NCBI GenBank assembly: GCA_003560935.1
Contig: PWJF01000415.1
Coordinates: 1-8,753 of the forward strand
Reading direction: 5' to 3'
Length of the DNA stretch: 8,753 bases
DNA from: Ignavibacteriales bacterium
GTDB taxonomy: Bacteria; Bacteroidota; Ignavibacteria; T3Sed10-11
Positions 1 through 6,991 of this stretch are shown piece by piece (the stretch's first letter is position 1; every line of letters starts with the position of its first letter). Position numbers and translations under genes: made by a program. The notes beneath the pieces were generated by a model. That model saw nothing but the letters and a program-made list of their open reading frames with translations, did no database searches and had not been told where the DNA came from.

Positions 1-1124
1 ACTATTACGACGGTGGATACGAACTTGCACAATTTACCGCTCTGGCTGCCGAAGATGCCTATGAGTCGATCCGGCAAACATTCCGTTACCAGCTCACGGA
101 CCGTGTCCCGATAATTGTATACATCTCACACAACGATTTCCAACAGACCAATGTCGTCGCTCCTTATATGGAGGAAGGGATCGGCGGTGTGACCGAGTTA
201 TTTAAAAACCGTGTGGTGATGCCGTTCCGGGGAGACTATTCAGAGTACAGGCATGTTTTACATCACGAGCTTGTCCACGCCGTTGTAAACGATATGTTTT
301 ACGGAGGGTCCGTTCAATCGATTATTTCAAACAATATACAATTACATATCCCGCTCTGGTTTAATGAAGGTTTGGCGGAATACGAATCGCTCGGATGGGA
401 AACCGAGACCGATATGTTCTTACGTGATGCGACGGTAAATGAATACCTGCCTCGCCGTATCTCGCAGCTCGGCGGTTATCTTGCATACCGCGGCGGACAG
501 AGTGTATTTCATTACATTGCCGAAACCTACGGACACGAACGGATTGCCGACATATTACACCGTATTAAGGGAACAAGAAGCGTCGAGCAGGGGTTCAGGT
601 CTGCTATCGGTATCGGACTTGAAGAATTATCCGAACGATGGTTTCAAAGACAACGTGAGATGTACTGGCCCGATGTGGCTAAACGGAAACGACCATCGGA
701 CTTTGCGCATCGCCTGACCAATCATCGTGAAGATAACAGTTTCATGAATAACAGTCCTGCTATTTCGCCGCAGGGTGATAAGGTTGCATTCATATCCGAC
801 CGGCGCGATTATTACAGCGTATACCTGATGTCCGCAATTGACGGTCGGATAATTAAACGGGTTATTCGCGGATACAATACGACGGATTTCGAACAGCTTC
901 ATCTGCTTACGCCCGCATTGTCATGGTCTCCCGAAGGCGACCGGTTAGCGCTCGCTGCGAAGTCCCGCGGTCGGGATGTCATTTATATAATACCCGTCGA
1001 CCGGGGCAGACGGGAACGTATTGAATTCGATCTCGATGCCATATTCAGTGTTAAGTGGTCACCCGATGGTAAGAAGCTTGCGTTTATCGGGACGAAAAAT
1101 CATCACGTGAATCTGTATCTCTAA
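1..1124 (+). CDS. N-terminal part of a split gene: zinc metallopeptidase (peptidase MA-like) plus beta-propeller blades; 5' end outside the window
   Basis: The reading frame is open from position 3, with no start codon visible, so the gene begins before the window. It contains HELVH at 264-278, a gluzincin zinc-binding HExxH motif. About 30 residues later comes LWFNEGLAEY, whose NEG glutamate (366-368) is the expected third zinc ligand. This arrangement fits the peptidase MA-like family, so the protease site looks intact. From about 740 onward the protein has repeats of the type SPxGDKVAFISDRRD, WSPEGDRLALAA and WSPDGKKLAFIG, which are TolB/PD40 beta-propeller blades. The frame ends at TAA 1122-1124, inside the last strand of the third blade, and the same frame continues directly after it with more blades and an outer-membrane barrel. 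I therefore see this as the front half of one gene. Related fusions are often labelled Tol biopolymer transporter-like, but their real role is unknown to me. Location is inferred to be periplasmic; the signal peptide is not in the window. Confidence 0.85.
   Translation, partial: YYDGGYELAQFTALAAEDAYESIRQTFRYQLTDRVPIIVYISHNDFQQTNVVAPYMEEGIGGVTELFKNRVVMPFRGDYSEYRHVLHHELVHAVVNDMFYGGSVQSIISNNIQLHIPLWFNEGLAEYESLGWETETDMFLRDATVNEYLPRRISQLGGYLAYRGGQSVFHYIAETYGHERIADILHRIKGTRSVEQGFRSAIGIGLEELSERWFQRQREMYWPDVAKRKRPSDFAHRLTNHREDNSFMNNSPAISPQGDKVAFISDRRDYYSVYLMSAIDGRIIKRVIRGYNTTDFEQLHLLTPALSWSPEGDRLALAAKSRGRDVIYIIPVDRGRRERIEFDLDAIFSVKWSPDGKKLAFIGTKNHHVNLYL
1122..1124 (+). other. in-frame TAA interrupting the peptidase/propeller/barrel gene
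   Basis: The translation reads NLYL, stop, DLETGEKITL. In PD40 propeller proteins the blade boundary is typically xIYLYDLETGE, so the codon expected here is Tyr (TAC or TAT), one base change from TAA. The frame does not change across the stop. It is either a nonsense mutation or a sequencing error; programmed readthrough is less likely. TAA also ends the tatT-like gene and rpsL, so it is not a reassigned codon. Confidence 0.9.
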
Positions 1125-1127
1125 GAT

Positions 1128-3011
1128 TTGGAAACCGGGGAGAAGATAACGCTGACCGACGATATGTTCACAGAATCGGAGCCGGCATGGGCGCCCGACA
1201 GTAAAACACTTTATTTTATCTCCGACAGGGGGGACTATCTTTCAACCGATGTGACGTTAGATGCATTCGATTTGGTCGAACATAATTTTAACCAGTTCGA
1301 TCTCTACAGCATAAACATAGAAACAAAAGAAATTAACCGGTTGACCGATAACTGGCACACAAAAAGATCGCCGCTTGTTACTCCTGATGGAAAGAAAATC
1401 ATCTATATCAGTAATAAAAACGGCATCAATAACATATATGCACGGGATCTTGAATCAGGCAAAGAGCGGCCGCTGACGAATTCACTTAGCTCTATTCTTC
1501 AGTTGTCGATGTCCGCTGATCAAACAAAACTCGTATTCAGCACTCAGTTTTACGGCGGGTATGATATATTCTTCATAAATAATCCGCTGCAGCAGACTCT
1601 TGATCAGGACGAACTTGAACAGACTGAATTTATTGCGCAGAAACTTCGCCGCATGGAAGCACAGGAGGTGGCAGCTCAGGCAGACACGACGGTAATTATT
1701 GAGGAAAACGAATCGGAACTCGCCGGGGGGGATACCGTGCGCGAGCCAAGTGTCTATGGTGAAGATATCGCGATCGACTTTGGTACGTACGTATTCGGCG
1801 ATCATGTGACGACACCGGTGGCTCCGGATGTGGACGTAAGCGGAGTCTTTGCCGTAAGCGACAATGTCGATGAAGAAGGAAGATTTGTACCTCAGGAATA
1901 CCGCCTGAATTTCTCGCCGGATATAGTTATTGCAAACGCCGGATACAGTACATTCTGGGGCGTGCAGGGATCGACGCTCATGGCGTTCAGCGATATGCTC
2001 GGCGATCATCAGATATACTTCCTTACCAATTTGCAGATTGATCTGAAGAACAGCGACTATGGATTGGCATATTTTTATCTGCCGGGACGTATCGACTGGG
2101 CGTTCCAGGGCTATCATACCGCCCGTTTCTTGTTGCAGACGGACCCGCAAAATCCGTTGAGCAGTTATAGTTTGTTCCGGTACAGAACTTACGGCGCAGG
2201 TGCGTTAATGTCCCGTCCGATCGATCGCTTCCGCCGCTTTGATGTCGGTCTGTCGTGGTTCAATGTATCAAGAGAAAATCTCGATGTTTTCCATGCGCCG
2301 ATGGAGCGGTACACGGTGTTGTTCCCCTCTGTCAGTTATATACATGATAATATTTTATGGGGATTCATATCACCCAGGCGCGGCTCACGGTACAACATTA
2401 CCGTGCACGGCAGTCCGAAGTTAAGCGACGATTCATTCGGGTTTATGTCTGTGCTCGCTGATTACCGCACCTATACCAGTATCGGTCGTGATTACACTTT
2501 TGCCTTACGCTTTACCGCCGGCAGCAGCTTCGGACCGAATCCTCAGAAATTTATGCTCGGCGGAGTCGAGGGCTGGATAAACCGTCGCTTTGAGGATAAT
2601 GTCATTCCGATTGAGGATGCACAGGACTTTGTATTCCTGACTCCTGTATTGCCCATGCGCGGTCATAACTATAATGCAATGCTCGGAAGCAATTACGCAT
2701 TGATGAACTTTGAAATGCGCTACCCGCTTATACGGTACTTCCTCGGCGGTCCGCTTCCGCTCGCGCTGCAAAATATAATGGGGGTTATGTTCTTCGACGT
2801 TGGTTCAGCGTGGGACGACTTCTCCGAGTGGCGAGGCGTACGCCGGAATGAGTTCGGCAATCTCGAGACCGACGATCTGCTCATCGGTACCGGATTCGGT
2901 GCACGTATCATAATCTTCGGTATGCTGCTCCGTTTTGATATGGCGTGGAGTTACGATCTCGACTCATGGTCGAAACCGAAGTATTATTGGAGTCTGGCGC
3001 TGGATTTCTGA
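1128..3011 (+). CDS. C-terminal part of the split gene: beta-propeller blades, linker and BamA-like outer-membrane beta barrel
   Basis: This continues the preceding gene in the same frame after the TAA. The first possible starts, TTG 1128 and ATG 1164, have no ribosome binding site, and neither would supply a signal peptide, so independent expression of an exported protein is doubtful. Residues 1-160 give three more propeller blades (for example APDSKTLYFISDRGD and TPDGKKIIYISNKNG), making about six with those upstream. A charged, Glu/Gln-rich linker follows (about 1600-1790). The rest is rich in alternating aromatic strands, as in a BamA/Omp85-like barrel: PMRGHNY at 2652-2672 resembles the (V/I)RGF/Y loop motif of that superfamily, and the protein ends LALDF with a terminal Phe, the usual outer-membrane assembly signal. 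With the upstream half the protein has at least 1001 residues. It is likely an outer-membrane protein with its propeller and protease domains on one face. The exact barrel family is less certain than the propeller. Confidence 0.85.
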   Translation: METGEKITLTDDMFTESEPAWAPDSKTLYFISDRGDYLSTDVTLDAFDLVEHNFNQFDLYSINIETKEINRLTDNWHTKRSPLVTPDGKKIIYISNKNGINNIYARDLESGKERPLTNSLSSILQLSMSADQTKLVFSTQFYGGYDIFFINNPLQQTLDQDELEQTEFIAQKLRRMEAQEVAAQADTTVIIEENESELAGGDTVREPSVYGEDIAIDFGTYVFGDHVTTPVAPDVDVSGVFAVSDNVDEEGRFVPQEYRLNFSPDIVIANAGYSTFWGVQGSTLMAFSDMLGDHQIYFLTNLQIDLKNSDYGLAYFYLPGRIDWAFQGYHTARFLLQTDPQNPLSSYSLFRYRTYGAGALMSRPIDRFRRFDVGLSWFNVSRENLDVFHAPMERYTVLFPSVSYIHDNILWGFISPRRGSRYNITVHGSPKLSDDSFGFMSVLADYRTYTSIGRDYTFALRFTAGSSFGPNPQKFMLGGVEGWINRRFEDNVIPIEDAQDFVFLTPVLPMRGHNYNAMLGSNYALMNFEMRYPLIRYFLGGPLPLALQNIMGVMFFDVGSAWDDFSEWRGVRRNEFGNLETDDLLIGTGFGARIIIFGMLLRFDMAWSYDLDSWSKPKYYWSLALDF

Positions 3012-3024
3012 TGCAAAATAATAT

Positions 3025-3058
3025 AGATGTAGTTCATCTCCGGGGTGGACTACATTTT
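3025..3058 (+). terminator. intrinsic terminator after the barrel gene
   Basis: The arms ATGTAGT (3027-3033) and ACTACAT (3049-3055) are perfectly complementary. The inner part pairs further with G-T wobbles (3034-3039 with 3043-3048), leaving the 3-nt loop CCG. The total is about 13 bp, ending in a short T run (3055-3058). It begins 14 nt after the stop codon of the barrel gene, a suitable place for transcription to end, and separates that gene from the TRAP operon. The T tract is short, so efficiency is uncertain. Confidence 0.6.
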
Positions 3059-3073
3059 CAATCCCCACACCAT

Positions 3074-3101
3074 TGGACAAATCTCAAATTTTCCTTATCT
3101 T
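3074..3101 (+). promoter_or_regulatory. candidate promoter of the tatT-TRAP operon
   Basis: TGGACA (3074-3079) matches the -35 consensus at 5 of 6 positions. It is followed after 16 nt by TATCTT (3096-3101), matching 4 of 6 of the -10 consensus. This would start transcription near 3108 and give a leader of about 50-70 nt. A second weaker option is TTGACG (3108-3113) with TAAACT (3129-3134), spaced 15 nt. The region is AT-rich and lies between the upstream terminator and the operon, so a promoter is expected here, but the exact boxes are a guess. Confidence 0.35.
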
Positions 3102-3137
3102 AATTATTTGACGCATTTCCCAAACAATTAAACTAAC

Positions 3138-3158
3138 ACCGGTAACATACCGGTTTTT
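3138..3158 (+). repeat. paired ACCGGT palindromes with trailing T run just before the tatT-like gene
   Basis: ACCGGT occurs at 3138-3143 and again at 3149-3154, separated by AACAT. Each copy is its own reverse complement, so the two can form a 6-bp stem with a 5-nt loop, followed by TTTT (3155-3158). It lies immediately before the first possible ATG (3161). It could be a small leader hairpin or attenuator, or a twofold protein-binding site. Nothing in the sequence decides between these, and a chance repeat is possible. Confidence 0.35.
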
Positions 3159-3160
3159 AT

Positions 3161-4039
3161 ATGCGTTATAGAACTACCATGCGGATAATAACAATACTGT
3201 CAACATTTGTAATTTTGTTCACCGGTTGCAGCATCGAGCGTCTTGCTGTGCGAAGCACGACCGGATTAATCGAAAACAGTCTCGAAGCGATTGAGGAAGA
3301 GACCGATCTCATTCTCGCGGAACAGAGCATCGCTTCGAATCTGAAATTATTGGAAGGTTTAATAAAAAGCGATCCGAATAACAGAAATCTGTTATTGCTT
3401 GCTGCCCGTGGGTTCACAAGTTATGCGCTTGGATTTGTAGAACGGGATGACCCGACTCGTGCCATAGCATTATACATGCGTGCCCGTGATTACGGGTTAC
3501 ACGCTTTGCGCCAGAACCGAATCTTCGACAGAGCATTCGATAGACCGTTTGAAGAATTTGAAGCGTCACTTCAACAAATACCGGATCGTGATATCCCTCT
3601 GTTGTTCTGGACGGCAAACGCTTGGGCTGGTGCAATACAACAGGACATTGGCGATCCGAGAGCACTTGCAAATCTGCCGAAAGTCGAGGCGATGATGAAG
3701 GTGGTGCTCGGGCGCGACGAAACGTTCTACTATGCCGGACCGCATCTCTTTTTCGGTTTGGTACTATCAAGCAAACCGGCACTGTTCGGTGGTAATGCCC
3801 AACAGGGGCGTGAACACTTTGAAAGGGCGCTTGAACTGACACAGGAACGTTTTCTGATCATTAAAGTCTACTTTGCCGAAACATATGCGGTTCAAACACT
3901 CGATGATGTATTATTTGAAAAATTATTGAACGAGGTGATAGAATCCGACATCGAAATTTTACCGCAGCAGCGACTGGTCAATACAATTGCAAAGCAGCGT
4001 GCAGAAGCGCTGCTTGAAAAAAAAGATTCGTTATTCTAA
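3161..4039 (+). CDS. tatT: TRAP transporter-associated lipoprotein, TatT family (helical repeat T component)
   Basis: The N terminus is a lipoprotein signal: a basic start, a hydrophobic stretch, then LFTGC with the acylated Cys at 3227-3229. Two starts are possible, ATG 3161 (292 residues, used here) and ATG 3179, which gives a compact 16-residue signal peptide. Neither has a clear ribosome binding site. The mature part is nearly all alpha-helical with TPR-like segments: SNLKLLEGLIKSDPNNRNLL, ARGFTSYALGFVERDD, ARDYGLHALRQN, LLFWTANAWAGAIQQD, and AEAMMKVVL-like and FGLVLSSKPALFGG-like stretches. This pattern and length match TatT proteins such as Treponema pallidum Tp0956, which form a trimer with cavities and bind their partner TRAP substrate-binding protein. 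The gene sits 15 nt upstream of a TRAP substrate-binding protein gene, as in that system. Its role is inferred to be ligand capture or transfer to the binding protein; the lipid anchor could lie in either membrane. Confidence 0.85.
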   Translation: MRYRTTMRIITILSTFVILFTGCSIERLAVRSTTGLIENSLEAIEEETDLILAEQSIASNLKLLEGLIKSDPNNRNLLLLAARGFTSYALGFVERDDPTRAIALYMRARDYGLHALRQNRIFDRAFDRPFEEFEASLQQIPDRDIPLLFWTANAWAGAIQQDIGDPRALANLPKVEAMMKVVLGRDETFYYAGPHLFFGLVLSSKPALFGGNAQQGREHFERALELTQERFLIIKVYFAETYAVQTLDDVLFEKLLNEVIESDIEILPQQRLVNTIAKQRAEALLEKKDSLF

Positions 4040-4043
4040 AAAC

Positions 4044-4050
4044 AGGAGGT
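4044..4050 (+). promoter_or_regulatory. ribosome binding site of the dctP-like gene (decides GTG start)
   Basis: AGGAGGT lies 4 nt before GTG 4055. This is a full-strength Shine-Dalgarno match and supports GTG as the start, because the protein then begins with a clean signal peptide. Confidence 0.85.
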
Positions 4051-4054
4051 TAGA

Positions 4055-5080
4055 GTGAAGCGATTTATAATTATCGCAGCAATGTTTTTACTGTTCGGTG
4101 TGTTCTCCACCGGCACGGGACAAACACCGCAATATGAAATTAAATTTGCAACCGTAGCGCCCGAAGGCAGCGCATGGATGAAAGTCATGCGCGAATTCGA
4201 TAAGCAGGTGCGCAAGGAGAGCGATGGCCGTCTCGGCTTCCGGATTTATCCCGGAGGTGCACAGGGCGATGAACGCGATGTGCTTCGTCGAATCCGAACA
4301 GGTCAATTGCAGGGGGGTGGATTCACCGGTGTCGGTATGGGGGAAATTTCATCAAAAGTTCGTATCCTCGATTCTCCGTTTCTGTTTCGTTCGTACGATG
4401 AAGTAGATTTGATTTATGAAAAGTTCGGCGATCAATTCCGGGAGAATTTTTATGATAACGGTTACGTCCTGCTCGGCTGGGCGGAGGTCGGGTTTGTATA
4501 TGTTTTCTCAAATGTTCCGGTCAAACGATCGGAAGATATGCGCGGCGTGAGAATGTGGATGTGGGAAGGCGATCCGGTCGCAGAAGCTACGTTTAAATCT
4601 CTCAATGTAAATCCCGTCCCCCTCTCGATTACCGAAGTTATGACTTCACTGCAAACCCGTATGATCGATGCTGTGTATACACCGCCCATGGCAGCGCTTG
4701 CCTTGCAATGGTTTACGCGCGTCCGCTATATGCTCAACCTCCCGATTGCGGATTCAGCGGGCGCTGTACTTGTATCACGAAGATTTTTCGACCGGCTGCC
4801 CGGGGATCTTCAGGAAATACTTCTCCGAAACGGAGAAAAATACATGGCAGAACTCACACAGATCAGCAGAAAAGAAAATGAGCAATCGATAGAGATTATA
4901 GCCGAATCCGGAGTAGAAATACTTGACCGTCCGCCGCAGGAAGAGATTAAACAATATGAAGCGATGGGAAGAGAGGCGCGGCGCAATCTGGTCGGAAAAC
5001 TATATACACGGGAATTTATGAATGCCGTTGAATCGACAATTGAGGAGTATCGCTCACAAAAAGCCGCGCAGACTGAATGA
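4055..5080 (+). CDS. dctP: TRAP transporter substrate-binding protein (DctP family)
   Basis: This is the periplasmic binding subunit of a TRAP transporter. With the GTG start it has 341 residues, normal for the family. Residues 1-22 are a Sec signal peptide (MKRFIIIAAMFLLFGVF) without a lipobox Cys, so the protein should be soluble in the periplasm. Family hallmarks are IKFATVAPEGSAW (29-41), the GGAQGDERDVLRRIRTGQLQ region (67-86), LDSPFLFRSYDE (105-116), and RSEDMRGVRMW (158-168), where Arg166 matches the conserved carboxylate-binding arginine of DctP-type proteins. The segment LQTRMIDAVYTPPMAAL (199-215) replaces the usual LQTGxVDGxExP signature, so the ligand pocket is unusual. This is seen for TatT-linked binding proteins, where hydrophobic ligands have been proposed. 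The gene follows the tatT-like gene by 15 nt and its stop overlaps the dctQ-like start. The substrate cannot be named from sequence. Confidence 0.93.
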   Translation: MKRFIIIAAMFLLFGVFSTGTGQTPQYEIKFATVAPEGSAWMKVMREFDKQVRKESDGRLGFRIYPGGAQGDERDVLRRIRTGQLQGGGFTGVGMGEISSKVRILDSPFLFRSYDEVDLIYEKFGDQFRENFYDNGYVLLGWAEVGFVYVFSNVPVKRSEDMRGVRMWMWEGDPVAEATFKSLNVNPVPLSITEVMTSLQTRMIDAVYTPPMAALALQWFTRVRYMLNLPIADSAGAVLVSRRFFDRLPGDLQEILLRNGEKYMAELTQISRKENEQSIEIIAESGVEILDRPPQEEIKQYEAMGREARRNLVGKLYTREFMNAVESTIEEYRSQKAAQTE

Positions 5081-5601
5081 AAGTCATACGCGGCATAGAT
5101 TCGATTCTGGGGATAATTGCGGCTGCAATTTTGGTTACACTCCTTGCAGTCATGCTCTTTATGGGATTTACCCAGGTTGTGCTGCGTAACCTTTTTTCGA
5201 CGAGCATTCTCTGGGGTGATGTATTCCTCAGACATGTTGTGGTTTGGGTTGCGTTTCTCGGAGCGATCGTCGCTACGGGTGAAAAACGACATATCACTAT
5301 AGATGCACTGACCAAAATTCTTTCCGAAAAGGGGAAAAAGATCGCCGGGGTCGTCACCGGTATCGCTTCCATTATTGTTTGTTACTATCTCACCGATGCA
5401 TCATACCGTTTCCTCGTGGATGAAATGGAGTTCGGCGGTATACTGTTACTCGATATTCAAAGATGGATCTTTCAACTCATCATCCCGCTCGGCTTCGGTT
5501 TAATGATGCTGCGTTTTGCCGTTAAGGTGCTCGAGGATATTATAGAATTAATAACCGGTAAGCGTCAAGTGTCCGAAATGGAGGAGGTGCGGGATGCTTG
5601 A
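5077..5601 (+). CDS. dctQ: TRAP transporter small membrane subunit (DctQ family)
   Basis: The product is a 174-residue inner-membrane protein with about four transmembrane helices (roughly residues 11-36, 44-66, 86-106 and 130-148). It carries the pattern typical of DctQ subunits: FTQVVLRNLF after the first helix, then WGDVFLRHVVVWVAFLGA, then GEKRHITIDAL before the third helix. The small subunit pairs with the large DctM subunit to form the transport unit that accepts solute from DctP. The start ATG overlaps the dctP stop as ATGA (5077-5080), which implies translational coupling, and there is no separate strong ribosome binding site. Its end overlaps the dctM-like start by 8 nt. Length and topology are normal, with no sign of damage. 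Confidence 0.92.
   Translation: MKVIRGIDSILGIIAAAILVTLLAVMLFMGFTQVVLRNLFSTSILWGDVFLRHVVVWVAFLGAIVATGEKRHITIDALTKILSEKGKKIAGVVTGIASIIVCYYLTDASYRFLVDEMEFGGILLLDIQRWIFQLIIPLGFGLMMLRFAVKVLEDIIELITGKRQVSEMEEVRDA
5583..5587 (+). promoter_or_regulatory. ribosome binding site of the dctM-like gene
   Basis: GGAGG lies 6 nt before ATG 5594, inside the last codons of the dctQ-like gene. It fixes the dctM start and shows that the two genes overlap by 8 nt. Confidence 0.8.
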
Positions 5602-6874
5602 GTCAATCTTGCTCGGACTTCTCTTTATTATCCTTGCACTGCTCGGCGCACCGCTGTTCATCATCATCGCTGCAATCGCCCTTGTTAGCTTTCACGCCGC
5701 CGGTATCGATACGATGGCGGTTATTATAGAGTTGTATCGACTCTCCGCATCACCGACGCTCATCGCTATTCCCCTCTTTACATTTGCGGGGTATATGCTT
5801 GCCGAGAGCAATGCACCACAGCGGCTGGTCGGAGTTGCACGTGCGCTGTTCGGCTGGATGCCTGGCGGACTGGCGGTTGTCGCATTGTTCTCATGCGCTT
5901 TTTTTACCGCCTTTACCGGAGCTTCGGGCGTAACGATCGTTGCACTCGGCGGTATTCTCGTGCCGATAATGATCAAGGAGAATTATAGTAAAAAGTTCTC
6001 TCTTGGATTAATGACCTCATCGGGAAGTCTCGGTTTATTATTCCCCCCGAGTCTGCCGATTATATTGTATGGTTTTGTCGCCGGCGTCAGCGTCGATCAG
6101 TTGTTTCTCGCCGGTATTGTTCCCGGGTTGTTGATTATCGGTTTACTGGCAGTTTATAATGCATATAAAGGAATAGAATTCGGCATCGAGCGAACGGCGT
6201 TCTCCGTTAAGAATGTGCTTGCTTCGGTTCGTTCGGCCGCCTGGGAATTACCGTTACCGCTCATCATAATTGTCGGTATCTATGGTGGATTTTTTACCGT
6301 TACCGAAGCGGCGGCAATGACCGCATTTTATGTATTGATTGTTGAGGTATTAATTTATCGAGATCTGAAAATTCGCGAGGTCCCCAAGGTGATGCGTGAA
6401 AGTATGGTGCTCGTCGGCGCGATTCTTATTATTCTCGGCAGCGCGATGGGATTAACAAACTACCTGATCGATGAACAAGTCCCTGCTCAAATGTTCGCGT
6501 TCATCGAGCAGTATATCGATAACAAGATTGTTTTTCTCATATTGCTGAACATTTTTCTTTTGGGCGTCGGTGCGATGATGGATATTTTTTCGGCAATCAT
6601 CGTCGTCGTTCCTCTGATTCTTCCTATTGCACAGGAATTTGGGATTCATCCTGTACATCTCGGGATTATCTTTCTTGCAAATCTCGAGATAGGGTATTTC
6701 ACACCTCCGGTGGGGATAAATTTGTTTATTTCGAGTTACCGCTTTAAAGAAACTGTAATTCAATTATACAAAGCCACCTTTCCGTTCCTGATCATTTACC
6801 TGATTGCCTTGTTGATTATAACGTATATTCCGCAATTGAGCCTGTTTCTTGTGGGATTGTTTGGAGGAGGATAG
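5594..6874 (+). CDS. dctM: TRAP transporter large membrane subunit (DctM family)
   Basis: This is the 426-residue permease subunit that carries the transport path and couples solute uptake to an ion gradient, usually Na+. The length is standard for DctM. About a dozen hydrophobic segments span the protein. Diagnostic motifs are PLFTFAGYMLAE (residues about 60-71), TAFTGASGVTIVALGGILVPIM (about 104-125), the SSGSLGLLFPPSLPIILYGFVAGVSVDQLF region followed by AGIVPG (about 142-178), and GYFTPPVGINLFISS near residues 367-381. The two PP-containing segments are the repeated inner motifs of the DctM/ion-transporter fold. It overlaps the dctQ-like gene by 8 nt and is the last gene of the operon; a 10-bp inverted repeat lies 27 nt after its stop. 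The reading frame is intact and no key motif appears missing. Confidence 0.95.
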   Translation: MLESILLGLLFIILALLGAPLFIIIAAIALVSFHAAGIDTMAVIIELYRLSASPTLIAIPLFTFAGYMLAESNAPQRLVGVARALFGWMPGGLAVVALFSCAFFTAFTGASGVTIVALGGILVPIMIKENYSKKFSLGLMTSSGSLGLLFPPSLPIILYGFVAGVSVDQLFLAGIVPGLLIIGLLAVYNAYKGIEFGIERTAFSVKNVLASVRSAAWELPLPLIIIVGIYGGFFTVTEAAAMTAFYVLIVEVLIYRDLKIREVPKVMRESMVLVGAILIILGSAMGLTNYLIDEQVPAQMFAFIEQYIDNKIVFLILLNIFLLGVGAMMDIFSAIIVVVPLILPIAQEFGIHPVHLGIIFLANLEIGYFTPPVGINLFISSYRFKETVIQLYKATFPFLIIYLIALLIITYIPQLSLFLVGLFGGG

Positions 6875-6901
6875 GGATAATGATTGATTATTTATTGTTG
6901 A

Positions 6902-6926
6902 CTCTTGATTATTGATTAATCAAGAG
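6902..6926 (+). repeat. 25-nt perfect inverted repeat downstream of the dctM-like gene
   Basis: CTCTTGATTA (6902-6911) is exactly complementary to TAATCAAGAG (6917-6926), with the 5-nt loop TTGAT. It could form a 10-bp hairpin at the operon end and help stop transcription or protect the mRNA. No T run follows it (the next bases are GGTAGC), and the stem is AT-rich, so a protein-binding palindrome is an equal option. A second small hairpin, GGTTAT (6949-6954) with ATAACC (6962-6967), lies between it and the next gene. Confidence 0.45.
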
Positions 6927-6979
6927 GGTAGCACGATTAACTATTAACGGTTATGTGAAAAATAACCATTTACTTTGGC

Positions 6980-6986
6980 GGGAGGA
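6980..6986 (+). promoter_or_regulatory. ribosome binding site of the M28 pseudogene, now out of frame with the body
   Basis: GGGAGGA ends 5 nt before ATG 6992, a well-spaced Shine-Dalgarno site. Translation from that ATG gives only 21 residues (MNRNSLFRGKRSYGTG...) and stops at TGA 7055-7057. The peptidase homology lies in another frame, so this is the surviving start of a broken gene. Confidence 0.65.
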
Positions 6987-6991
6987 TTTTT

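Noticed and set aside
1122..1124. Stop codon reassignment or programmed readthrough at TAA
   Set aside because: TAA ends rpsL, the tatT-like gene and the M28 remnant normally, and no readthrough context is evident. A mutation or sequencing error is simpler.
1482..2150. 222-codon open frame on the - strand inside the propeller/barrel gene
   Set aside because: The + strand frame carries recognisable domains throughout this stretch; the reverse product has no family features and no ribosome site that I can see. It is a shadow frame.
3414..3842. 142-codon open frame on the - strand inside the tatT-like gene
   Set aside because: It is antisense to a well-supported lipoprotein gene, Arg/Pro/His-rich, and lacks a credible start site.
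6898..6926. Promoter for the M28 gene with TTGACT (6898-6903) as the -35 box
   Set aside because: At 16-18 nt spacing there is no acceptable -10 hexamer (CAAGAG at 17 nt), and the region is taken up by the inverted repeat.
6875..6991. Insertion-sequence scar or attachment site in the AT-rich spacer before the M28 remnant
   Set aside because: There is an inverted repeat but no transposase fragment, no target duplication and no tRNA end, so a mobile-element origin is not supported.
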